From: Straminergon stramineum
Taxonomy: Eukaryota > Streptophyta > Bryopsida > Hypnales > Calliergonaceae
Direction of reading: 5' to 3'
Assembly: GCA_963920665.1 (NCBI GenBank)
Contig: OY987265.1
Location: forward strand, 14,575,001 to 14,639,000
Length of the DNA stretch: 64,000 nt
In this document: positions 10,990 through 22,604 of the stretch, piece after piece
How the letters are laid out: each line of letters starts with the position of its first letter
Numbering within the stretch: the stretch's first letter is position 1
Position numbers and translations under genes: made by a program
The notes under the pieces: generated by a model
The model's input: only the letters and a program-made list of their open reading frames with translations
Database searches by the model: none
Told to the model about the DNA's origin: nothing

Positions 10990-13957
10990 TTACAGAGCTT
11001 TGAGAACGATGGGAAACCCGTTCTTAGGCCTGGCCACCATGGCAAAGATAGGGTGATGTTTGTAATTCGGCGATGGTAGGAGCTCAAACCGGCGCAGCAC
11101 TCTCGCCATAATGATCTTCATTTCCATTATGGCGAAGTTGTTGCCGATACAAACCTTGGACCCTATCCCGAACGGATTGAATGCTTGAGGATGCGAGCAT
11201 GCAGCCTTAACGCCATTCGCAAATCTCTCGGGTTTGTACTCCGCAACGTCGTCTCCCCAGTAATCCTTGTCTTGGTGCACTGCTCCCACTGCGAATTCAA
11301 TTTCGATGCCCTTGGGAAGGAACAAGTTCTTCAGATGCAAATCCTTTGTCACCTCTCTCGCAATTGTTGGTACGGGGGAGAACGTTCGCAATGTCTCATT
11401 CAGTATCATCCCCACCTGTATGGCCCAAACCGAAATCACAAACCCAGAAGCATTGATTTCGTGAAACAGAAGCCATGAATTTCAGGGTTCAGGGCTTTTT
11501 CTTTTTAGGACTAAGGGTCAGGCTTTCAGAGTAGAGCGGGTTTTAGGAATTGTACCACTTTGAGGCGCGCGAACACGCTTGCGTCGAAATTCTCTTCGTC
11601 GCCGAGAACCTCCAGAACCTCTTGGCGGGCACGCTCTTGCCATTCGGGACGCAAGGCTAGCATTAGCATGGTGAAGCCCACAGCGTTCGCAACCGTGTCT
11701 TGTCCAGCGAAGTAGAAGAGTCTGCAGTTGTTCAGCACCGACGCCATGTTGAACTGGAGCGAGTCTTCGTCCCATCCGTCGGTAGCAGCTGCGAACATTC
11801 TCCCAAGAAGGTCGTTGCCGTAAGAGCTTGTTTCCTTGTTGCGAACTGCTTGCAGACGGGTGTGGACGACTTTGCGGACGAGAGTGTCGATTTTCGAGAT
11901 CATCTGGTCAAGACGTCTGTTTTGTTTCGTCGGAATATGTCTGCCCCAAAATATTTCTGTCAGTGATCGCATCCCGGGATTCCAATGAAAATTTTGAAAG
12001 TTTCGGTTTGCACTCTGCAGAATTCTAAGCACCGGTGGAAGGGTTGACCTGTAGAACGGAATGACCCAAAATTTGGAGTCATAACACGTTTTGAAGAACT
12101 CCTTTGCAAGCTCCTTCATAGTCAAGTAGATTCGCTGTCCCGTCTCAAAGTCGCCACCGAAGGCCGTCAGCGACAACACTCTGCCGGAAATTATGTGAAC
12201 GTCTGGCTCCACATCGATTTCGGCTGAGCCACCAGCTTGGGCTACGATCTGCTCCCACTTGTGTATCTCCGTTATAGTTCCTTCTACCATCGCCTCCAGC
12301 ATGTCCTACAAGATGCATACCTCTGCATATGAATAATGTGCAGATTCCATGCAGGTTTCATCCGAACATTGATAGAGTTTCTAGGATCTAAAAATGAAGA
12401 AACGCAAACTTGAAAATCGTTGAACTCGTTCTTGGTAGGTTTTCAAGTCTATTTGACACGAATTTTTTCTAGTATTAGAAGAAAACTGTGCAGGTTTAAT
12501 TGGTCCTGAGTTTCATTCAGTTCCCAAGTACTTAACCATTCTGGCTTTCCAACAGCCACTCGGCAGCCACTCTTTTTCGTCATCACAAGAAACTCGTGCT
12601 CGCTGCGTAGCATTGAAGATTTGTCTCCCTTCGAATACGGTACTAACAGTATTACGAATGATCGTGGCTAAAAACTATGTATGAAATCTGAATCATTGAT
12701 TTCTTAATCGATGGCTGCATGGTAGCATCCTGTGAATACTATTGAACGCTGTGTTGATCGACTGAAAAAGCAAAGTTTCATGTTTTCTGAAAATGAATAC
12801 CTCTACACCTGTATTTTAGAAAGTGAGATGAAAACTTCCAAAAAATTAAACGAAAAATTAGCCATTGTTCACAATTCTATGCTGCACTAAGAAAGTTCGC
12901 CGTAGACAGCTCTCACTGTACAAGGACGATGCTGAGAATCTGTGTTAATAGTGGTGTATTCACCTTCAGTGCGTGTTGGTGAAAGAACGGATTGACTGTG
13001 CGTCTCTCCATGGCCCATTTCTCGCCCGCACGAGTAACAAATCCTCTGCCGAAAATGAGAGGGAGGAACCAGAACCTGGATGGACACCACTTCAAGGACG
13101 TGTGGTTGCTGCAAAAGAGTTCTTTCGCAAGCTCCGCATCTCGCACCACAAGTCGCGTGGATTTCCCCAACCCGTAGAGGAAATACTTCTCGCCTGCGCA
13201 TACAATTTATAGCAATACCATGCCCGTATGGCGTCTGAGGTGGAGAATTGAGGTGACTCCATCACAGTTTCTTAACGCGGTCACCTTGAAGTTATTTATC
13301 CCCTTTTACAACCGAAGTTGGAGCGCCGTCGGAGTAGAAGATTAAACTTTTACTACTACAGCGGGGGTCTTTTTATTGATTTACTAGTAAAGGAACCGGA
13401 CTACACTGCAACTGCATTATATGTGAAATATATCTATTTGGTTTCATGGACGACAATATACACTGCATGGAATCGTGCTTGATCGAATAGCACATGACCT
13501 TGAAGATCTTGACGAAATCTTAGCTTCAACACCTTAAATATTCTCGACTTCACTCTCGTGTTTCTACATTGCTTGATAGAGATTGGAAACGAAGCTAGTG
13601 ACTTGCATGCAAAGCCCATGACACCAGCCAAAAATAAATAAAAATCGACAAATTTGTACCTGGAAATTTGGGGAAGTAAAGGCCGTACTGCGGGGTGACC
13701 GTCGGCGATAAAGCGGCGTAGCTGTCGATGGGGACAACTTCGGGAAGCGAGTCCAGATACACTTTCTGGTCCGGCAACTGGCCGACGAGGAACCGGAACG
13801 GCAGGGCCTTGACGCCCTGCTTGATCATGATGCGACGCAATCTTAACGGCTTCCACAGCCCGTTCCACAGCACCTTCGTCACCAGCTGCTGTACAATGAA
13901 ACTGAGCGTCACCACGGCGAGCGCATTCCAGACCTCCGGGGGCATGATAAACGCCAT
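10990..13957 (-). CDS. cytochrome P450, CYP72-clan-like, four exons
   Basis: Four exons on the minus strand join in phase: 13957-13660, 13193-12964, 12305-11556 and 11415-10990, all with GT-AG borders, giving about 567 residues, normal for a plant P450. The start Met (MAFIMPPEVW) precedes a hydrophobic N-terminal anchor for the ER membrane, then a basic stretch. Motifs: I-helix AGQDTV at about 376-381, K-helix ETLR at about 433-436, PERF at about 488-491, and haem loop FGIGSKVCIG at about 508-517 with the axial Cys at about 515. The usual Arg of FxxGxRxCxG is Lys here. WxxxRR (KWAMERR) in exon 2 is the C-helix signature. The overall pattern fits the CYP72 clan (hormone or specialised-metabolite oxidation), but the substrate cannot be read from sequence. 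No stops or frameshifts are seen. A second, truncated copy lies at 63232-64000. Confidence 0.85.
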
Positions 13958-14035
13958 AACTACTTCGATCTGCACGCTGCCGGTTGGGCAATGTTCTTGC
14001 AGGTGTGGATTATATTGCCGCAACCTGCAGTAGAA

Positions 14036-14135
14036 CACAGGGAGATCGGGAGGGTGAAACCGGGGGGGGGGGGGGGTATAGTTGCATACTGAAATATTAT
14101 ACCCCCCCCGGTTTCACCTTCCCGATCTCCCTGTG
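14036..14135. repeat. 100-bp hairpin with G-run, upstream of P450
   Basis: The two arms (14036 onward CACAGGGAGATCGGGAGGGT and its reverse complement ending at 14135) pair over more than 30 bases, including a run of about 15 G on one side and 8 C on the other, around a short AT-rich loop. GTAGAA occurs just outside both ends, a possible target duplication. It sits about 80 bases 5' of the P450 start codon. Confidence 0.75.
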
Positions 14136-14329
14136 ACGTAGAACGTACTGCGAATCCGGGATGCAGATCGACTATATTCCGAGTCGAGCGATATATTGTA
14201 GATCGACTGGCTCAAATTTCGTCTACACTGCCCTGTGCAAGGATGATCTTCTGGCCTCTGAACACTTCTCGTACCGGTTGTTGAGCTTTACTCATGCTCC
14301 CCTATATATGGTTCACAAGCTCAGAATCT

Positions 14330-14535
14330 CTATCCAGGGCCAGAGATTAACCCTTGCAAGCCGGGCTCGTGGAAATCAACCATTTTGGAACCGTGTGACA
14401 TCATCCACTTCAAAAAAATCAAAAATACTCATTGGCAGTCAAACTACTTTAGAAGATCTTCCCTTTCCACCCAGAATTTTGATGATGAATAGTTGCACTT
14501 CTGTCTACACAGGAGAATTTCTTGTCATTCATCGG
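14330..14535 (+). repeat. dispersed repeat, copy related to 18540-18960
   Basis: The order of words (GTGTGACATCATCCACTTC, poly-A tract, GTCAAACTAC, TTTAGAAGATCT, then GATGAATAGTTGCAC) is shared with 18540-18960, but this copy lacks the 190-bp MITE found there. It gives a natural empty site. Confidence 0.6.
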
Positions 14536-14621
14536 ACAAATAACGTCCACCTCGTCGTTTAGGGATTAATATTGTAGAAATGCACATTGTGTATTTTCTT
14601 GAGGTTGTTGTTTTTGGTCCC

Positions 14622-14893
14622 AGTAAGTGCAATCCATGAGCTACTACATTCGAGTTTAGAGGATATCATTTGTCACAGGGACGTCATCTGTTGTTGCTGA
14701 ATTCCCAAATGTCCAGCACGCACTCCTGGTTTTCAGTTTAAACGGATATTCTTTAAGAGTAAGTGCAATCCATGAGCTAGTATATTCGAGTTTAGAGAAT
14801 ATCATTTGTCACAGGGACGTCATCTGTTGTTGCTGAGTTCCCAAATGTCCAGCACGCACTCCTGGTTTTCAGTTTAAACGGATATTCTCAATG
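14622..14893 (+). repeat. 136-bp tandem duplication
   Basis: Two head-to-tail units of 136 bp (14622-14757 and 14758-14893) begin AGTAAGTGCAATCCATGAGC and differ at only a few positions. Non-coding. Confidence 0.9.
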
Positions 14894-17478
14894 TCCATTT
14901 TTTGGACGATGAATAGATTCGAATTGCAATTTCATCCTCCTAATTGCTTGCATGGATGAAAGTTATTCTAATTTATGGAGAATGATACTTTATCAAGTTG
15001 GTATTCTATCTATAGAAGTGGGTTGATTTGGTGTTAATAGAGTATATATTTTTCTAAAATTACAAATGTGCAAGGATGTCAAGTGGTCAAATTACATTGA
15101 CTTTAGTTCAAAACTAGATTTTCCAAAATGAGGTCATAGATTTTAAGAACACAAAAAAATCACCATGCGCAAAGAACCTCATTTCAAATCCATTCCAATA
15201 GATTTTACTCCAAAAATGATAATATTTTGCTTGTAATCCAATTTTGAAGGAATTTTGAAATTTCTCTTTCAAAATTTATAAAAAAAAAGATTGGTGATAG
15301 CACTGGTGAATCCAATTGTACATATGGAATCTACAAGTCAAAATCTACAATTTGTATTTGTATATCAATTCCAGAATATGCTTCCAAATTGAACTTTAAT
15401 TACAATGATTTTTCTCAAATTGTCAATTCTGGTGGAGATGATTCTAGATGTTTAGGGATTAATGGCCATTAATCCCGTACTTCATGCAAATTCACGCAAC
15501 TGATAACGTATTGTCGAAGAGATGTTCTCCCTGGTCAAGGTCCGGAGTTCGTACGTGCGGCAAACGGCATTATTTCATCATCACCTGAAAAGCCAGCGTG
15601 CCCACAAAGCACCTTTCAGGTGGGGATTCAAGGTGCACATCCTTTGCACTCGACGTAACTTACATTGACTGCATTAATTTCTCATGAGAAATCACTGCAG
15701 TAGAGCGAACCCCGTCGTTTTTCATGAGGAGATCCGGAGCTGAGTGTGTCGCTTCTCACTGAAAATGATCTATTGTTAGTATCCAAGTCGGTCCCATGAT
15801 TTGTCCCTTGTGGCTTTTTTCACTCACCCCTCGTTTTGACGCTATTTCAAGGAATGAAAAGCGACGAGTTTCGCAGTAGTGAATGCAGACAGCGTAGGCT
15901 AGGTCGAGAACATGATCCCCACTTTTGCAGCTGTCAATAGCTGATCAGCATGAATAGTCCACTCAGGGTTTTCAGTACTCTTGTACGTTGAATAATTAGG
16001 CCTACAGCCCAAGCTCTCGTGACATTCAACAGCAAAGAATGAACAATTTCGTTGAAGTGGCGGAATTTCATGACTTAAAAGCATGCCCACTACTGCTCAA
16101 AGAACCAAAGAGCCACGGGAAACCCAGCTTGGCGAGCACTTCCTGGAGCCCAGGCAAAGAAGCTTCCTTGGTGCCCAGCGTAGGCCAGTGAAAGTGTGTG
16201 CTGCATGCCCTGACCCTATAGTTGCTGACTTTTCCTACACTCTCTTACTTCCATTAAGGTTGAAGCACCTAAATGCGACTTTTTGTTTTGGATCTCTTGA
16301 TATGGAGGGTGCATACAAGAAAAAATGATGTGTATGTGTTAGGAAATCAACAAAATTGGTTTCATAGGGTCAATGAATATCATACGAATTTTTGAAAAGT
16401 ACTTCGTAGATGTAGCTATTATGTATACTAGACTAACATCAAAGTGGGCACGGAAACTCCCTAAAGCAACACTCTCTAAACTTGGATCAAGTGCGGGTGA
16501 TTAGTTGCTTCTTGGAAGAGTGATAACTTCTTGGAACCCCACTTGTCTACTTTGGGTCCACAAGTATTTGGATTTAGGTTGTTTTTTAGGTGTCCATAAA
16601 CGGCTCTTGTGCCATTTGGCTGCTTCTACCTTATAGCATGCATGGGGGTTTAATTTTGTATTATTTCACTCATGAAGCTATAGTGACGAGAGTTATAAAG
16701 AGGAGACCAATTTTAGGAAATCAACTACAAAACAATGGAAAGTGGTGACAAAATAGTCAACTTTGGGCTCTGGGAAAATTCCCCCGTCCACGCCATAATG
16801 AGGGAGAAAGGTGAGAATATGGCAAGCCCGAAGCCATTAAAAAAGTGTGGTAAGTTAGGGTGGGGATGAATTGGCTTCCGGCCCCTACCAAAATTGCTTG
16901 GGCCATTAATAGTGAGCAAGGGTGGACATACTCTAAGCATGGTTTAGACCACACAGCTTGAAACCAAAATCAAAGCTAAGTTTGATTGTACCTTGTCCTA
17001 GTTTTTTTGGCCTAAAATTAGACCTTTGTGAAGATATGTGTCACAAGTTTTGCCTTGTGGAAAATCACCAATTTAACAAAATGGACCTAAAACATCAATT
17101 TTGTTAAATTGGTGATATTCTAATACTTTGGCACAATCCAAGATGGATGACTTCAACCCAAAATCTATACATGTCCTAGTTTATACATACTATACATGTA
17201 TAAACTATACATGTCCTAGGACCCACCACTGCACCCCTGGATCTTCAACTTTCCAACCTCACCATGCTTTGTTGTGTCATTCAGATTCGTAACTTACAGG
17301 TTGAAGCATATCAAACGCCCTTCTTCCATGCAAAGTTAATATCTGAAAAGACCTCCAATTTATCGAAATTGACATCCCCCCAAGTCAATCCAAGTACTGT
17401 AGTGATGAGAAACTTCCAAATTTTGGTCAAAGTGCCGTGAGAGGTTTGCTGACCCCACACCTTGCCAAAAATTCAAGG
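14894..17478. other. intergenic DNA
   Basis: Several short frames (15899-16090, 16083-16328, 16725-16954) carry no recognisable domain. An AT-palindromic stretch around 17170-17215 repeats ACTATACATGT in both directions. Nothing else identified. Confidence 0.4.
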
Positions 17479-18246
17479 TATGATAGTCTTCTCTAAATCC
17501 ACTCATCTTCTAAAGACTGTCCCTAGCCACGTTTTGAAATGGACATTAACAAGTTGTAAAATGCATATGTGTAAAGCATTGAATGTTTTGCCAATGTTGT
17601 CAGAGCGGTTTAAAATTTGTCACAAGTTTCTTTATACTTTGCTAGTGGATGGAATAAGAGCCAAGGTGGGTCCATTTCTGAAATGTTCACCTGTGTTCAA
17701 AAAAACTTTTCTCCCCCAACTTTGAATGCTAATATTTTTCAATCTATATGGTCAAACTTGATAAAAAAATTTTACCACATGATCTCATACAAGTATAGTA
17801 CAAGATCTTACGGTTGGATTTTGAATTTTTGAATTTTTTTGAATTTTTTGAAAGAACACAGCAAAAATGGCAATTTCAAGTGATTTTTGTCAAAAAATAG
17901 GCCTTGGTCCTTTAGAAGTTTAGTTTAGTAAAGTTCGCATTTTGGAACCCTGTCTATTACTTTCTACATGATGTAGTGCTTGTTTTTGGTGAAGCTATAT
18001 TTTTTTTCAGACTACACATGTGTGGGTTTTGTAAGGCCTACGATCAAGAAATAGATACATATGGCAGAATTCTTTAGAAATTCATAAGTAATTCAAAAAT
18101 GCTCCGAAAAATATGAAACCACTTGGGTTAGATTCCACATCAATTTTTCTTCGAGTGAAAAATAAGGAAAAATATTTCCATGCATCGAAGAACCATCGAA
18201 AAGGCCGACCAGCCCTTAAATGCACGGTTTATGAGTAGACTACCTT
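17479..18246. mobile_element. TIR element, family TA-760, copy in plus orientation
   Basis: Reverse complement of the element at 62456-63215. The ends GATAGTCTTCTCT (left) and GAGTAGACTACC (right) are imperfect inverted repeats. Shared internal words include GACTGTCCCTAGCC, AAGCATTGAATG, GAATAAGAGCCAAGGTGG, CAAGATCTTACGGTTGGAT and GGCCGACCAGCCCTTAA. The short open frame at 17462-17725 falls inside the repeat and is not a gene. No transposase is encoded, so the element is non-autonomous. Confidence 0.7.
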
Positions 18247-18673
18247 AAGATGAGTCTGTCCACTTCCTCCAGCAACAATGTCCTTCTAAAGACTAGTGCA
18301 TAACATCTCGAAAAGTTGCATTTCCCACCCTTTTCCACGGCACCACGGCACTTTGACCATTATAATCTTGTGATCTATTTCATGCAGTCAACTCTTTCCA
18401 ACTTTCGTTGCACCTCCATAGTTTGTATCCTATTCCTCTCCGAATTTCAATGGTGAAACCTAGTGGAGGTGATTTTTGCACTTGTTATGGCAAATTTTCT
18501 AGACTATGGTCCACCATGGCTGGATTTTGGGCAACCGATAGTATGGGCGCTCATGGGTTAACCCGTGAAGGATGGATTGGTGACCCTGGAAATCAACTCT
18601 TTTGGAATCATGTGACATCATCTACTTTAAAAAAAAAAAAAAAAAAAAAATTATTGGAGGTCAAAGTATAGTA

Positions 18674-18861
18674 CACTGAATAGGGGTATTAAGGGGACCC
18701 ATACTAATTAAGCGACATTCCACGCTAAATAAATATCTACCTTTATTGTACATCAATAATTATTGGAATGTCTAGGTGATATACATCATGTTTCAAACAT
18801 CTACAGTTTTCTAGAATTAGTTCCTTTAATTTTTTGGTCCCCTTAATATCCCTATTCAATG
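18674..18861. mobile_element. 188-bp MITE with about 27-bp inverted repeats
   Basis: Left end CACTGAATAGGGGTATTAAG followed by GGGACCC; right end reads GGTCCCCTTAATATCCCTAT then TCAATGT, its reverse complement with one or two mismatches. The related repeat at 14330-14535 is uninterrupted at this point, and TA flanks both sides, consistent with insertion at TA. Confidence 0.8.
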
Positions 18862-19570
18862 TAGAAGATCTCCCCTTTCAACACAAAATTCCATGGATTA
18901 ATAGTTGTAGTTTTATCCTACATAGAGAGATTCTTTGGCATCCAGTAGACAACATACATCTGTGTTGACATTTATGGGTTAAGCTTACATCAACCAGGAC
19001 CCATGGAACATACTGACAGGTGCACCACCAGAATGAAGCACAAGATGAGGAGACACATGATAAGGTGAAAACACCCAAAAGCGTCCCTGTACCCTTTTCC
19101 GCACCTATGAAAAACACTTAAAAGTAACAGTAGAGTGGTATTAAAACCATCTTTTAGTGTTTACTATAAAATATGGGGGTCTTGCAATCCACGTTTTATG
19201 CATAGTGCGAACATGTCAGAGCCATCACTAAACAAATTCGGCGGTAATTAAACCCATATTTGAGACACTGATGTATTTAACAATATGGCCTTCAGGTAAC
19301 TAATTTCCACTTCATGGACTATGATTCATGCAGAGGCACATAACTACTTGACAATACTTAAAGGGACAAATTAGCTAAATCTAATTGATAGTTTTATTAA
19401 CAATGGTGGCAATATATTAGTGCACCCTCACTTGCAATTATGATCACTAGAGGCCGCTTCTAGGTGCCTTTTAACAACAATTGAACACAATTCCTTCTCC
19501 TTGTTCAAGTCTTCATTTTCAATTCGAAGCTTAGTGATTTTAGTTGGGTCTTCGTAAGTAAGATTAGCTC

Positions 19571-22314
19571 TTGCAATCGTGTATTTACATTCGTTTCCAT
19601 AGAGACATAGTGCAAGAAGTGGGCTTTCTTGAGAGAGTTCGAACTTTGAAGTTTTTCAATTGTGAATATTTCTTGAGGTCGTATGCGTTCTCAGCTAAAA
19701 ATATGGTAGTAGAAAAAGGAGAACTTCAGGGATTTCCCAATGGATCAGACTATGAGGAAAACACCTCAAATGAAACACTAGACAATAGTGATGGTAGGAG
19801 TGCCGAAGGATTTGAAGATGCAAGTAATATTTTTTACTCTGAGGAAGTTAGGTGCCAAGGACAAAAGCATTCCATAGCAGAAAGAAGCAACTGCACTAGA
19901 CCAACAGAAAAGAGGAATGAACAAGATTGGAACAAGAAGAAAGAAGGGACCAGATCAACAAGGCACTGCAATAGGAGTCGCCCAAATTTGTTGCAGAAGA
20001 ATCCAGTTGAAGCTCCATGCAGAACCCAAGGTACATGTCCTACTCCTAGTACAATTGACATGAACTCTACTCCTGCTCCTGTTGAATTTGTAGAGAGAGG
20101 ACACGAACAACCCACCCTACTTGAAAACATCAACCACAACAATTTACAGAAGAAAGGAGGACATCCAAGACATAGAGATAGGAGACGAAAGAATGGGAAT
20201 TAGACAGATGAGCAATTACAGGCAGCTCTCGAAGCAATAGAAAATGGAATGAAGACCAAAACAACTTCATCAGTTTTTGGAATACATCATACATCACTTC
20301 GTGGACATGTGTACGGCTCTACTCAAAGCCGTAAGCATGGAGCTTCACCAATTCTATCAAAGGAGGAAGAAGAGGAGCTTCTTAACTGGTGCTTCAAATT
20401 AATAGATTTAGGGCACCCCATCACTATATTTAACCTACATGTTAAAGTCGGGAAAATCACAAAGAATCGTTCCACACTATGGGATGATAACGGCATGCCA
20501 GGCAGAGGATGGGTTCGATGGTTCAGAAAATGACATCCTGAATTCTCTCTGAGAGTGTCTCAACCCCTTGAAGTAGCTCGAGCTAAAGGCCTATATCTAG
20601 AAAATGTTCGAAGTTTCTATGAGAATTTGAAGACACTTACTGATAAACATCACTATGCTCCAAATCGGATTTGGAATTGTGACGAAACATGTTGCCAAGC
20701 TGGAAGAAATGGAGGTGCCAAAGTTATAGCACGCATAGGTAGCACATCTATTCATTCCATCATCCTTGATGAAAGAGAGTGGTCTTCAGTCTTGGTATGT
20801 ATAAACGCTGCTGCGACATCTATACCTAATTTGTACATCTTCAAAGGAAAACGAGTTCAGGAAGATTATATTAAGCTATGTGAAGATGGAGCATGCATGG
20901 CTATGCAGCCAAAAGCCTAGATGACATCCACAATATTCTATGCTTGGCTAGCCCATTTCAAGAAGTGTGTACAAGAGAGCGGGGGGATATCACTTGAGAT
21001 GCGCCATCTTGCGCGGACGTTTGATCTCTCGGACTTACTCTAATCTTGGACGGCCATAGCTCACACGTCACATTGGATGCAGTTCAGGAGGCTCACGAAA
21101 TGGGCTTGGACATGATTACTCTTCCTTCCCGCACAAGTCACGCATTGCAACCTTTGGATGTTTGCATATTCAAACCATTCAAAAATGCATTTAGGGCATA
21201 TAGTGACTGGTGGACTCAACGCAATCAAGTGAATAAGGTAGCCAACAAGCAACTATTGGCACAGTGGGCATCTTTAGGGCTCCGAAAAGCTTTGACTGAA
21301 GCCAACATACAAAAAGCATTTCAATGTACAGGGATAGTACCTTTCAATGAGCATGCTATAGATGACAAGATGACACCATCTGAGCTTTTCCCGCAAGAAG
21401 ACTTGCGTAAAGATAGTTCCACCATATTTGAAGAAGGAATCCCAACCTAACTCCAAGAGAAGACAGTTCACTACTACATTCAGCCAGAGTGTACAGAAGA
21501 AGATGATGACAATGAGGATCAGCCCTCAATATTGCAAGCTGATGAAGGCAACCCCAATCCCTCCATCACTGAATTTCTGACCCTGCTACCAGTGAGGGCT
21601 GCTAGGCAGAGACGAAATGGTGAACAAACACACTTTGATTGGGCGAAATCAATTATTCTCACTGAAAAACAATTTCAGCAACAAGCACTTGAAAGGGATA
21701 TAGTAATGGAGGAGAAAAGGAAAGACAAGGAGAAGAAAGCTAAAGAGCATGAAGAGAGGAAACAAAGGGAGGAGGAGAAGCTACAAGTGTGTGAGAGAAG
21801 AAGACAATGGGAGCAGGCAAGAGCTGAAAAATTAAGCCAACAATAAGCAAAGAAGGCAAAAAGATCATCTATAGCTACTAGAGGAGGTCAAGGGGGAGGC
21901 CAACCAAGGAATATGAGAGACTTACCTCCTACAACAAGGGATGGTGAAGGATCATCAAGAAGTCTGTTTGTTGGTCCATCTACCCTCAATTCACTGTAGG
22001 TACCAATATCACACACCATAGGAGGCATAGAACCAAGGATGCCATGGTTGATGCCCACAGGAGTTGTACCCCCTACATTAGCACAAACAACCTTTAACAC
22101 ACAAGTTCCTAGCTATGATTCCTACCTAGCCTTCCTTGCAGCAACAGGTCAACTCCCTCCTCCACAAATGACACCTCCAATTATGCACTCATCTTGCCTG
22201 CCTTCTACATTAGCAAACCCAAGTAGTTCTCAACCTGTAATTTATAGAGATTTTGCAAACTCTACAAACTTCCCTTTCTCTACAATGCCTCCACCCAACA
22301 ATTACAATTCCTAA
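19571..22314 (+). pseudogene. pogo/Tigger-like (CENP-B HTH, DDE_1) transposase, decayed
   Basis: Pieces in order: basic N-terminal region to 20203; CENP-B/psq-type helix-turn-helix (TDEQLQAALEAIENGMKTK, then GHPITIFNLHVKV and GWVRWFRK) 20204-20533; DDE_1 catalytic core to 21450 with the three expected acidic positions in NRIWNCDETC, LDGHSSHVTL and LQPLDVCIFKPFK; then a coiled, Glu/Lys-rich C-terminus (21532-21846) and a Pro-rich tail to 22314. Stops interrupt at 20201, 20531, 20918, 21448 and 21844, and one frameshift lies between about 20920 and 21046. Several stops look like Trp or Arg codons changed by C-to-T or G-to-A (for example PKA-stop-MTS and WFRK-stop-HPE). The catalytic residues survive but the gene cannot make a full transposase. 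Confidence 0.85.
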
Positions 22315-22604
22315 TGGTTCTATAGCTAAGTACCCTTCTTCACTTGATCCCAACATAGTTATAATTCTATGTAAAGTTTTCATCAATACATGGGTCCAAG
22401 CATGACCTACATAGGTTTGTAAAAGACATTTTATATATTGTATAGTTACAGGCTTTGTATAAGCATTATGTTTTGTTCCTCAATATGGCATGGTGTGCAT
22501 TCAATTCTATCATGGCTATTTCAATATGCTCAAGGTTCAAAATCATTACACATTTCTAGAACTCGAACTATCACTCCATACAATCTAAAATGTAATGAGC
22601 ACTA

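Noticed and set aside
11185..11966. Plus-strand frames over the P450 gene
   Set aside because: They are antisense to well-supported P450 exons with intact motifs and splice sites.
14036..14135. microRNA precursor
   Set aside because: The arms are nearly perfect and include long homopolymer runs, unlike a typical plant miRNA foldback; no mature-like strand can be proposed.
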